From Paenibacillus ihbetae (GTDB lineage Bacteria; Bacillota; Bacilli; Paenibacillales; Paenibacillaceae), in NCBI RefSeq assembly GCF_002741055.1, contig NZ_CP016809.1:1820501-1884500 (forward strand): 64,000 nucleotides of DNA, given 5' to 3'. The notes under the pieces are model-generated. The model saw nothing but the letters and a program-made list of their open reading frames with translations. It made no database searches and was not told where the DNA came from. Positions 35,801-42,064 of the stretch are shown one piece after another. Numbering within the stretch: the first letter of the stretch is position 1; each line of letters starts with the position of its first letter. Position numbers and translations under genes: made by a program.

Positions 35801-35962
35801 TGTAGCCCCCGGTCCAATCTCCATTTGCCGCATATCAATAAGGCCGGATGGGGCAGCTGCTGCTGCCGGGCCCGCCGCTTGAAGCGTACCGGCGGGGAAC
35901 AGCAGGGAAAGAAACATCACACCGCTCAGCAGTGAAGATATTCTTTTCTTGCTTCGAAACAT
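29858..35962 (-). CDS. S-layer-anchored phosphodiester glycosidase-phosphatase fusion, 2034 residues
   Basis: A giant exoprotein. Signal peptide (1-30); NAGPA-type phosphodiester glycosidase (~75-385, GDFYDMSTGIPLG and LNLDGGGSATF); Ig-like part; carbohydrate-binding-like domain (~570-740, WVYGDGNGHWLRAQLRD); Ig-like; cohesin-like domain (~845-985); FN3-like N-domain of purple acid phosphatases; metallophosphoesterase (~1175-1390: FADSQ, HAGDMVD, IGNHE, FHRG, LNGHDHIYVRS); two Big_2 repeats; Pro-rich linker (~1625-1665); a conserved pre-SLH domain; three SLH repeats (~1850-2034) that bind cell-wall polymer. NAGPA enzymes uncover phosphomonoesters from sugar phosphodiesters and the phosphatase could then release phosphate. 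ATG 35962 has AAGGAGG at ten bases. Confidence 0.9.
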   Translation of the reverse strand: MFRSKKRISSLLSGVMFLSLLFPAGTLQAAGPAAAAAPSGLIDMRQMEIGPGATYTWLNMHKGSGEQKVHMVEFDPAQGQLELQPGLTDGKVYGMQGVSKMAADADKEGNRVIAAVNGDFYDMSTGIPLGLFMGDGELLTDPPNGRNAFGIRQDGTTLYGSPKLTKTVRIGGTDTGITSINRLRGTDALVLYTEKFNKTTMTNSLGDEVVLDIVSGRAASGETLVMKVASVHKDRGNSPIGPNQAVLSASGQQRAKLANLQPGDEVTARFELEDAWKDVKMAIGGTVMLVKDGVVQQHSDPAIHPRTVVGTKADGSVVLFEVDGRQPGFSEGVNYIQLGEMLQELGVVNALNLDGGGSATFVARLPGETERKVLNSPSDGGERKTANGILLVNKAPEGQAEKLVVSPNLARVLTGSSAVFTAAAVDANLHPAAMPGTPVWQTDPAFGSFDASGRFTAGSQPGETEIAVQSGTLRGSAKLEIVDQITELSFRDEVMTFPSGSTNTLTVTALRNGQVIQADNSRFEWRVEGDIGTIDGTGTFTAADKQNVSGKIYVKYGSVETSIDVNVGLPPVMLEDFENGLGRYKESAGAQFKSTRVSVETDDTYVRSGSGALKLEYDFTGMTGTSGAYLQTNSAADNIEIPGYPEKISMWVYGDGNGHWLRAQLRDAKGNIPLNFTDESDGVNFVGWKYLEADVPKGRTLPLVMDMPVRYMETKADKKNAGAIYVDEIRALYGPANDDIEPPILKGFSPADGEEITKNTPTITVYAEDAGYDPSKHPGTTLIDPDRIRFYVDGVLVQHTLYPPEGRIHYTPSVPLADGIHQAKVTVRDLSGNQTTKEWHFTIHTGADAAKIVYDTPDTVYLGNSYTLDIGGVNTSRIRSGHIEFQFDPMKLENVRLIRGDKLDSSQVWADIDQAKGTVKVTWKDIHTASLSDDEVIGRIGYDVKKDTEGTSVISLKSGALILTDTGDTEFTFFGLPITSKIAAHLALNWNEEGAVEGYETVFHVTDAQGAAVQDVQITADGAQIGTTDTAGELRTSALTSQIKTYTVQAVKDNQYSPALAFKVSPLFGTETPTNISVGMGADPATSRMFNWHTHPAIEHTVVELVKQSEFTGFDAPNVQKVSGTNELYHTLDLGTVRVHKAEAGGLEPGTAYVYRVGDGQGHYSEQGSFETVSLTEESTKFLYFADSQASTAKEFELWGQTIDKAAGEHPDAEFMVHAGDMVDKGFLEAQWNDWFREAQPHFLNTTLVSVIGNHEVMGSKENGDFLAHFNQPGNGLDSLKGTNFSFDYKNIHFIMLNSEYELEEQKKWLEQDLAGNKKEWTIAIFHRGPYGSIYDSAEVRNQWAPVLEKYEVDLVLNGHDHIYVRSYPMKNLAIAPDGSGTTYVVAGSTGPKFYSHTERGWHQVVDEEKTQMYASVEVNGDELRFVTKTVGGRLVDEFTLTKSGTPKPKPESIVVSPKQLKLAVGDSRQLTAEVKPDGAEASVTWSVYSAEPQQAVSVSADGIVTANELGEAIVRATSTVSPEVFADVRIMVGKESDISLESIRFKGKPVLKVGDTDQTVTEAVYSDGSRIPVIEGVTYESSKPEVATIDERGTVRALAEGSTVISATYGGFKSEYGLKVIRTGGNPNPDPSPPVDPPGKPPVFPPVKPPVIPPKPPVTQPPGRITVTAEELADKLANGKAVLTVNGEFEELILPGNAAELVKEGSIRIVADHMTITIPGEVLAQLRRLEQGDEPDKGSIKLSSVKLEESAANRRIADAARKEGAQLKRIGALYELGLEWVSASGAANSLKEFGKAITLELPLPSGTGGSRVSIYYVSDSGELEYIPGILKDGRMSAPIQHFSAYGLLQYEKTFADVPSTFWAEEAIGDLAAKQLVKGVSAERFAPAQKVTRAEFAAMLVRILGIQAEGPVPYSDVASGEWYADTVAAAADAGIVYGLSGDRFAPEAPIKRQEMAAMLVRAYGYAMKQPNGADVTRSGFADIAGAPDWVQEAVNSAYALGFVKGHTPSRFEPEGYATRAESAQVMFNLLNKLQ

Positions 35963-36153
35963 ATCATCAATTCCTCCTTCGTTCTTGTGGGGGTGCTTCC
36001 TCATGCTTGAAGACCGCCCGAATAACGGGCTTGCTTACGGAAGTATAACGGTGACTTGTTAAGTCCACCTCCTTTCTCTGTAAATCTGAAGTTAACTCTC
36101 TTAAAAACTTGAAAGAGGCGTTTGCGCCAAGCTAGCGGAATCCTCTTTCTCTA

Positions 36154-36183
36154 ATCATATTGAAATTTAATTTCAAAATACAA
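36154..36183 (-). promoter_or_regulatory. Promoter with perfect palindrome TTGAAATTTAATTTCAA
   Basis: Minus strand: -35 TTGTAT (36178-36183), 18-base spacer, -10 TATGAT (36154-36159). The palindrome (36160-36176) fills the spacer. Same layout and flanking bases as the promoter at 27509-27538. Leader about 185 bases. The remainder of 35963-36405 holds a terminator and no gene. Confidence 0.68.
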
Positions 36184-36346
36184 TAGATTTTGTAAAATAT
36201 TATTTTATTGTTTGTGCAGGAATTTCTGCCATCATGCCGTAAGCGCGTAAATTGTAGAATGGCAGGAGAGGATTAGATTGGGGCGGTTTGCCGTCATTCG
36301 ACGCTTTTTGCTCCTCCTCTCCCTTCCTCTACACGATCCGAGCCGG

Positions 36347-36386
36347 ACAAAAAAACAACCGCTGCCACGAGAGGCTGCGGTTGTCT
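36347..36386 (-). terminator. Terminator after CapA-family gene
   Basis: ACAACCGCAGCC and GGCAGCGGTTGT pair, followed on the minus strand by seven T. Confidence 0.88.
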
Positions 36387-36405
36387 TAAAGTTGCCCAGT
36401 GCTTG

Positions 36406-37485
36406 TTACTTCTTCGTCACGTTGCCGTTGGCATCGATCTTCGCATTATAGGAAAGCTTGTTCAGCTTCGCGATGATCTCCTTGTTGTACTTCTTGTCCA
36501 TCAGGTTCGGCTGGCCCTGGAGAATCTTCACCGGAGTGATCCGGCTCGTAATCTTGGAGCCCTGAATTTCAAAATGGACCATCATGGACAGGAGCGTCTT
36601 GTCTCCGCCGCGCGTGGAGCGGTTGAAGACAAAATTGCCGAGCGAATAGTAAATCGGCTTGTTCTTGTAATACTCAATCCCCATGAGCGTGTGGCTGTGC
36701 GAACCGACGATGATGTCCGCTCCCGCGTCAATCATTTTCTTCGCCATGCTCCGTGCGTAATCATCAGGGTAATCGGCGAATTCCTGGTTCCAATGAATAT
36801 AAACGATCGTAAAGTCATTCGCCTTCGCCGACTTCTTGATCTGGCTGAGCATCGGCTCCATCGTATAGGCGGATGCGGCCCCCGGATGGTTCTTCCCTGC
36901 GATCCAGGAATTGTCCGACAGCACGCGGCTGACGCCTAATACGGCGATCTTTTTCCCTTTGACCGTTTGCACATACGGCTTGAACGCTTCGTCAATGTTG
37001 CGGCCTGCACCGGTATATCCGATCTTCTGACGTTTGAGATGGGTGATGGTGTCCAGCATCGCCTGCTGGCCATAGTCCAGAATGTGGTTATTGGCCAGTG
37101 TTACACCATCGATCCCTGCGTATACGAGGCCTTTCAGCGTATCCGGCTTGGAGCGGAAAGCAAAGGTTTTGTTCGCGGCCTTGCCGCGGACGGACACCGG
37201 CGTTTCAAGATTGGCGAAGGCCATGTCCGCTTTTTTCAATATAGGAGCAACCTTCTTGAACGGATACAGATTCCCGAAGCGTTCGATCTGGTTCCCCACA
37301 TATCCGTCCAGCAAAATATCCCCGACAAAAACGAGATCGATCGGCTCGTTCTTGGAAGCATTCGTCTTGGTTGCTGCACTCGTCTTGCTCGTGGCCGTCC
37401 CGGTCCCGCCAGCCGACGCGGCTGATACGATGGAAACAGGGAGTAGCATTGCACATACCAGAATGAGGGCAATTAATTTCTTCAT
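36406..37485 (-). CDS. CapA-family (PgsA-like) metallophosphatase-fold protein
   Basis: A 359-residue exported protein. The signal peptide (MKKLIALILVCAMLLPVSIV) is followed by a Ser/Thr/Lys-rich spacer and the CapA domain (DLVFVGDILLDGYVGNQIER; ADMAFANLETPVS; VTLANNHILDYG; FTIVYIHWNQEF; DIIVGSHSHTLMGIEYY). This calcineurin-like fold occurs in PgsA/CapA, which is needed for poly-gamma-glutamate capsule in Bacillus. The other capsule genes (capBC) are absent here, so a capsule role is not shown. It is single-gene with its own terminator. Confidence 0.9.
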   Translation of the reverse strand: MKKLIALILVCAMLLPVSIVSAASAGGTGTATSKTSAATKTNASKNEPIDLVFVGDILLDGYVGNQIERFGNLYPFKKVAPILKKADMAFANLETPVSVRGKAANKTFAFRSKPDTLKGLVYAGIDGVTLANNHILDYGQQAMLDTITHLKRQKIGYTGAGRNIDEAFKPYVQTVKGKKIAVLGVSRVLSDNSWIAGKNHPGAASAYTMEPMLSQIKKSAKANDFTIVYIHWNQEFADYPDDYARSMAKKMIDAGADIIVGSHSHTLMGIEYYKNKPIYYSLGNFVFNRSTRGGDKTLLSMMVHFEIQGSKITSRITPVKILQGQPNLMDKKYNKEIIAKLNKLSYNAKIDANGNVTKK

Positions 37486-37816
37486 CTATGCTGCCGCCTT
37501 TCTATGAAATCCTATGAAACATTTTCTTCACCGGAGTATTCTATCATAAATTGATAGAAAAGGGTAATTCTATTAATTCATCCAATTAATAGAACGATAA
37601 TCCTCCAATGAATGCCATTCGTTCATGATATTTCATAGATTTAGACTGAATTTGCGGGCAAAAAGTTTCAATTCAGAAGAGAAATATTGAAAGTGAAATC
37701 AATTTCTCATATATTTAAACATGTCGTAATCAAAACGATCTATTCGATTTCGTTTTGTTGTCATGATGGCTATCATTCATTACATAATCATTAAAAACGA
37801 AGGAGCTGGATCGGTT
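37486..37816. other. Divergent intergenic region
   Basis: AT-rich sequence between the CapA-like gene and the Lrp/AsnC regulator. It must hold both promoters, but I see no convincing -35/-10 pair or operator. No coding region. Confidence 0.5.
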
Positions 37817-38299
37817 ATGGATGTTCATACCGACGGGACCTACGCTTCGCTCCCGATCGACGAAACGGACCGCAAAATCATCTCCATCCTGGGAAAGCAC
37901 GGCCGAATCTCTTATACGGATCTGGGCAAGGAGGTCGGCCTGTCCCGCGTCGCGGTGCAGGCGAGAGTCAGCGCGCTTATGGACAGCGGCGTCATCGAGC
38001 GGTTTGCGGCGGTGATCAATCCGGAGAAGGTCGGAATCATGGTATCCGCCTTTTTTAATGTGGAGGTTGAGCCGAAGCATCTGCAGCAGGTGGCGGACGC
38101 ATTGGAGAACGAGCCGCATGTCACAAGCCTGTACCACATGACTGGACCGAGCAAGCTGCATATGCACGGGCTGTTTACGGACCATAAACAAATGGAAATG
38201 TTTTTAAATGAGAAGCTGTATCCGCTGCCGGGCATTACGAGCGTAGATACCCAGATCCTCATCAAGCGTTATAAAAGCCGGATGGGCATCAGACTCTGA
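37817..38299 (+). CDS. chrS: Lrp/AsnC-family regulator of chromate transport (ChrS/YwrC-like)
   Basis: A 160-residue Lrp-type regulator. The N-terminal helix-turn-helix ([21 protein letters not shown]) is followed by a RAM-type ligand domain (~70-155, [36 protein letters not shown]). In B. subtilis the homologous gene ywrC (chrS) precedes the ywrB-ywrA chromate transporter pair and represses it. ATG 37817 has AAGGAG at 11 bases; an upstream ATG at 37763 has none. The order regulator, CHR, CHR is conserved here. Symbol given by synteny. Confidence 0.83.
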   Translation: MDVHTDGTYASLPIDETDRKIISILGKHGRISYTDLGKEVGLSRVAVQARVSALMDSGVIERFAAVINPEKVGIMVSAFFNVEVEPKHLQQVADALENEPHVTSLYHMTGPSKLHMHGLFTDHKQMEMFLNEKLYPLPGITSVDTQILIKRYKSRMGIRL

Positions 38300-38338
38300 T
38301 GCCGTGCGTTTATCTTTACGAAAGAAAGGACTTATATT

Positions 38339-38935
38339 GTGAGCTCTAACAACCGCAATCCCTACATCGAATTGACGCTCGGCATGTTCCGAACCGGCAT
38401 CCTTGGTTATGGCGGCGGGCCTTCGGTCATCCCGCTCATCCGCCACGAGGCGGTCGTCCGGTATCACTGGGTGAACGATGACGAGTTCGGCGAGGTGCTG
38501 GCCCTTGCCAACGCGCTCCCCGGTCCCATCGCCACGAAGATGGCAGCCTATCTCGGCTACCGGGAAAAGGGCGTGCTCGGCGCCATTATCGCTGTGCTCG
38601 CCCATATTCTCCCGACCTGCGTCGCGATGGTGGCGCTGCTCTCTGCCGTAACCTTTCTCAGCAGCTCCAAAATTGTTGCCGGGATGATTGCCGGCGTGAC
38701 GCCGGTCATTGCCGTCATGCTGGGCACGATGGCTTACGAATTCGGGGAGAAGGCCGTCAAGGGACTTGGCATTTATGTCGGCATTGGCCTGTTTGTGATC
38801 TCGTTTCTGCTGCTGGAGACGGTCCAGCTTCACCCCGCCATCGTGATCGTCCTGTTCCTGGCTTACGGAACCGTGCATTTCAAAGTCGTGGCTAAGCTTA
38901 AAAAGCAGCGCCGGGATAAGGAGGGATCGGCCTGA
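38339..38935 (+). CDS. ywrB: Short-chain chromate transporter subunit (YwrB-like)
   Basis: A 198-residue half-size CHR-family membrane protein. The domain signature GILGYGGGPSVIPLIRHEAV is followed by ALPGPIATKMAAYLGY and about five to six membrane segments. Paired short CHR proteins act together as one chromate exporter. GTG 38339 has AAAGGA upstream. The gene overlaps the next one (TGATG), showing coupling. Confidence 0.9.
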   Translation: MSSNNRNPYIELTLGMFRTGILGYGGGPSVIPLIRHEAVVRYHWVNDDEFGEVLALANALPGPIATKMAAYLGYREKGVLGAIIAVLAHILPTCVAMVALLSAVTFLSSSKIVAGMIAGVTPVIAVMLGTMAYEFGEKAVKGLGIYVGIGLFVISFLLLETVQLHPAIVIVLFLAYGTVHFKVVAKLKKQRRDKEGSA

Positions 38936-39477
38936 TGGAAGACTGGCTTCAGCTATTGATCAGCTTCTTCATCTCCAACGTGCTTGGATACGGCGGCGGC
39001 CCCGCCTCCATCCCGCTCATGTATAAGGAAATCGTGACACATCACGGGTGGCTGAGCGATCCCGATTTCTCGAATATGCTGGCGCTCGGCAACGCGCTGC
39101 CGGGACCGATTGCCACCAAAATCGCCGCTTTCGTCGGCTATGGCGTCTCCGGCTGGATAGGCATGGCGATCGCTCTCGCAGCTACCGTCATCCCGTCCGC
39201 CGCCGCTTTAATCTGGCTGCTGAACCTGCTTCAGAAATACCGCACGTCCCCGGTCGTCAAAGGCATGACGCTTCTCGTCCAGCCGGTCATCGCGATCATG
39301 ATGCTGACCTTGACCTGGCAGATGGGCAAAAGCTCGGTCATCTCCATCGGGCTGCTGCAATCCCTAGGCATCGCGGCTGCCGCCTTCTGGGCGATGAATA
39401 TCCGCAAGATTCACCCGGCGATCGTCATCGTAGCGGCGTTCGCTTACGGCGGACTGGTGCTGTCGCAGGTGGTTTAA
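38935..39477 (+). CDS. ywrA: Short-chain chromate transporter subunit (YwrA-like)
   Basis: A 180-residue second CHR half. It starts with NVLGYGGGPASIPLMYKEIV and ALGNALPGPIATKIAAFVGY, the same signatures as its partner; the two halves are expected to sit in opposite orientation in the membrane. AAGGAGGGA precedes the ATG. Followed by a terminator. Confidence 0.9.
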   Translation: MEDWLQLLISFFISNVLGYGGGPASIPLMYKEIVTHHGWLSDPDFSNMLALGNALPGPIATKIAAFVGYGVSGWIGMAIALAATVIPSAAALIWLLNLLQKYRTSPVVKGMTLLVQPVIAIMMLTLTWQMGKSSVISIGLLQSLGIAAAAFWAMNIRKIHPAIVIVAAFAYGGLVLSQVV

Positions 39478-39486
39478 ATGAACAAC

Positions 39487-39527
39487 TGGAAAAGGCATTC
39501 CTTCACAGGGATGCCTTTTCCTTTTTC
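39487..39527 (+). terminator. Terminator after chromate operon
   Basis: GGAAAAGGCATTCC and GGGATGCCTTTTCC stem followed by TTTTT. Confidence 0.88.
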
Positions 39528-39611
39528 TAAATGTTAGGTTGATTGGCAACGAGTTCTGTTCTATACGGAGCAAAAGGTAATCTACTCGAGAAGGGCCTCA
39601 CTGTACTTTCC

Positions 39612-40076
39612 CTAAGAATCGCTCTGCACTGTCAAATCAAAGTTAAATAAAATATCCTGAGCTTCTATATTGGATGTCGCCAAAATATGGACCCTCAAAT
39701 TTAAAGGATCGGGTTGGGCTGAGACACCTTTAGCCTTAGCCGTTAAGTAATAATGATTCTCCCCCAATTTATGCTGCTCTCCGCTTTCTGTATCTGCGAG
39801 CAGCTGCCCATTGCTGTAAAACCTGTAGCCCAGATCATTTTCCTCTGGTCCGCCGCCTTGGAGTTCGAAGCCGATCGTAACCTCATCATCAAGGTAGTCC
39901 GCGTTTCGTAATACAATGGTCATGCCGTCAATCGTTTTCGTTTGAACCTCAATATTAGGCTCCGGCATCGTCCATTGCTTTTCTGCCTTGAAATAATCAT
40001 AAGCAAAAAAGATCCCCAGGCCGATCAAAATAATAGCCATGGCAGCAATTCCAATTCTTCGCGTGTTTTTGTTCAC
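39612..40076 (-). CDS. Small anchored protein, unknown
   Basis: About 154 residues. One N-terminal membrane helix (IGIAAMAIILIGLGIFFAYDYF) is followed by a ~120-residue beta-rich exported domain (MPEPNIEVQTKTIDGMTIVL ... LRVHILATSNIEAQDILFN). I do not recognise the family. GTG 40076 is chosen because AAAGGA is nine bases upstream; ATG 40085 would touch that site and TTG 40097 has none. Confidence 0.7.
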   Translation of the reverse strand: MNKNTRRIGIAAMAIILIGLGIFFAYDYFKAEKQWTMPEPNIEVQTKTIDGMTIVLRNADYLDDEVTIGFELQGGGPEENDLGYRFYSNGQLLADTESGEQHKLGENHYYLTAKAKGVSAQPDPLNLRVHILATSNIEAQDILFNFDLTVQSDS

Positions 40077-40156
40077 AGTGCTCATTCCTTTATGCAATCT
40101 TGTAAGGCAGGGCTTGTCCCCTCCCTACATGATACATGATTTCATAACTTAATTCT

Positions 40157-40192
40157 AAAAAAGGACGACTCCCGATCATTCCGGAGTCATCC
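40157..40192 (-). terminator. Terminator downstream of Rieske gene
   Basis: GGATGACTCC and GGGAGTCGTCC pair, with a run of T on the minus strand. It closes the transport/amidohydrolase/Rieske unit. Confidence 0.75.
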
Positions 40193-40273
40193 CCAAGTCC
40201 TGCATCATATGGTCTCTATAACTTTCATTCCCTGATTTCGTTTTTCCCCGTTTCTATTTTTCGCCTGCTTCCG

Positions 40274-40327
40274 CTTCTACTTCTACTTCTACTTCTACTT
40301 CTACTTCTACTTCTGCTTCTGCTTCTG
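40274..40327. repeat. Hexanucleotide microsatellite (CTTCTA)6(CTTCTG)3
   Basis: Nine head-to-tail six-base units lie 52 bases past the Rieske stop codon. Degenerate copies continue to about 40375. The frames flanking it are closed, so the tract is not part of the Rieske protein as sequenced. Confidence 0.85.
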
Positions 40328-40378
40328 TTCTACTTCTGTTTGTTCTATTCTACTTCTTCTACTATTTGTTCTACTCAC

Positions 40379-40735
40379 CTATCTCCGCAAGACGATCCCG
40401 ATCTTCCCTTCATGCACCTCCACCTTGTACTTCTTCACCCGAATCCGTTCGCTGAACAGCGATTCGCCTGTACGCAGGTCGAACTCCCAACCGTGCCAAG
40501 GGCACCGGACGACCTCTCCCTCACGGCCGTACTCGTAGCTGTACACTTCCGAAGGAAGCGTCGTTCCGGAGACGGGTCCGGCGCAGATCGGAGCTCCCTG
40601 ATGCGGACAGTAGTTCAGGATGGCATGATATTCACCGTTCACGCGGTAGATGCCGATCTCGCGGCCGTCAATTTCGACGACGGCGCGGCCGCCCTCCGGG
40701 ATCGCATCTTCCGTCAGTACGTAATGTACAGCCAT
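40379..40735 (-). CDS. Rieske [2Fe-2S] ferredoxin-like protein
   Basis: A 118-residue single-domain Rieske protein. The cluster-binding motifs are NYCPHQGAP (C-x-H) and RCPWHGWEFD (C-x2-H); all four ligands are present. Such proteins pass electrons to oxygenases or act as small subunits. Encoded about 230 bases after the amidohydrolase on the same strand with AAAGGAGGGGG upstream. No oxygenase gene lies in the window, so the partner is elsewhere or the protein has another role. The gap to the amidohydrolase holds no gene. Confidence 0.9.
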   Translation of the reverse strand: MAVHYVLTEDAIPEGGRAVVEIDGREIGIYRVNGEYHAILNYCPHQGAPICAGPVSGTTLPSEVYSYEYGREGEVVRCPWHGWEFDLRTGESLFSERIRVKKYKVEVHEGKIGIVLRR

Positions 40736-40962
40736 AATCCCCCTCCTTTACTCGCAAAGCATACGATTTATTGCACCTCGCAACCTAATCTGTGAGGCGG
40801 CGGTCTTGGTTCGTACATCCACTCCTTGTTGTGTGCACCGTAACGCACTGCGACCTTCGCATGATGCACGGTCCGGGAATGCTAGGATGACGGGTGACCA
40901 GACTGCCGCGTCACTTGAGTCCGGCAATGCTCGCAGGCCGTACCGCCTGCTTCCTCCCCGGA

Positions 40963-42030
40963 TTAATCCAGCCGGTACAGCTGCTTCGCGTTTTCGTAGA
41001 AAATCTTCCGCCTTGCCTCCGGCTTCAGCCCCCGCAAAATGTGATGGGGGGAATCGAAGTCCCAATGCGGGTAGTCGCTGGAGTAGAGCAGGATGTTCTC
41101 GGCATCGATCATATTGAACAGATCGATCAGATGCTGCGGATGGTCCGGCTCCTCGATCGGCTGGGTCGACAGGTAGCAGTGCTCCCGGATATACTGGCTC
41201 GGCATCTTCTTCAGCCAAGGCACGGTGGAGCGGAGCGCCTTGTAGTTTTTGTCCAGGCGCCACATCAATGCCGGAAGCCAGGCCACCCCGCCCTCCACGA
41301 GCACGACCTTCAGCTTCGGAAATTTCACGAAGATGCCCTCGCATACCATGCTCACCAGATGTGCCATGAACATCTGGGAGAGGCAGGTATGCCATTCAAT
41401 GTACCGGGCCGGGTAGCCGGCCGCGGTTGGAGCCGTTGAGCTGCCGCCGCCCTCGGCTCCCGGATGGATCGCCACCGGGAGGCCGTTCCGCTCGGCCGCT
41501 TCATAGATCGGATGATAGTGGCGCTGTCCGAGCGGGGAACGCGCCGCGCTGGAGATCATCACCTCGACGATGTCCGGATGCCCGCCGACCCGGTCAATCT
41601 CGCGGGCCGCAAGCAGCGGATCCTGGGTCGCCACGACCATCGCGCCCTTAAACGCCTTATGTTTGCCGAGCCATTCGTTGATCAGATAATCGTTGTAGGC
41701 CGAGCAAATGGCTGCCGCGTAGTCCGGATCATGCGTGGATGAAATGTTATAGACGACGCCGGTCAGCACGGCATACTCCACATCGTAGCCTTCGATAAGC
41801 TGCTTGATCATGAAATCCGGATCAGACCCGGCTTTCCCTCCGCCAGGGGGAATCGAATCCTTCTTCATCACGCCGATCGGCGAATAGTACCCGGAGCCTG
41901 CATAACCGATGCCGGAAGCCGCTACCCGGGAGCGCCATGGCTCCTCGAGATAAGGGAGCAGGGCACGGTCATCCTGCTCGTTATGAACATCGACGTCGAT
42001 GATCTTATAGGTCTCCACTTTCGTCTCCAC
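40963..42030 (-). CDS. Amidohydrolase-2 family (ACMSD-like) metal-dependent hydrolase/decarboxylase
   Basis: A 355-residue TIM-barrel enzyme. The metal motif reads IIDVDVHNEQ at the N-terminus, with conserved HPGAEGG, KVVLVEGGVAWLPALMWRLD, and LYSSDYPHWDFDSPHHIL carrying the catalytic Asp. The family includes nonoxidative decarboxylases of aromatic acids and hydrolases. GTG 42030 has AGGAGG nine bases upstream; the earlier ATG 42078 overlaps the transporter gene. It follows the solute-binding gene, suggesting it acts on the imported compound or a product of it. Confidence 0.87.
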   Translation of the reverse strand: METKVETYKIIDVDVHNEQDDRALLPYLEEPWRSRVAASGIGYAGSGYYSPIGVMKKDSIPPGGGKAGSDPDFMIKQLIEGYDVEYAVLTGVVYNISSTHDPDYAAAICSAYNDYLINEWLGKHKAFKGAMVVATQDPLLAAREIDRVGGHPDIVEVMISSAARSPLGQRHYHPIYEAAERNGLPVAIHPGAEGGGSSTAPTAAGYPARYIEWHTCLSQMFMAHLVSMVCEGIFVKFPKLKVVLVEGGVAWLPALMWRLDKNYKALRSTVPWLKKMPSQYIREHCYLSTQPIEEPDHPQHLIDLFNMIDAENILLYSSDYPHWDFDSPHHILRGLKPEARRKIFYENAKQLYRLD

Positions 42031-42064
42031 GTTCGGATTCCTCCTCTCCTCCCTATCTGCTTCC

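Noticed and set aside
36406..37485. Poly-gamma-glutamate capsule locus
   Set aside because: CapA-like gene only; capB/capC homologs are absent from the window.
40748..41395. 215-codon minus-strand frame near the Rieske gene
   Set aside because: Overlaps the amidohydrolase in another frame; no motifs.
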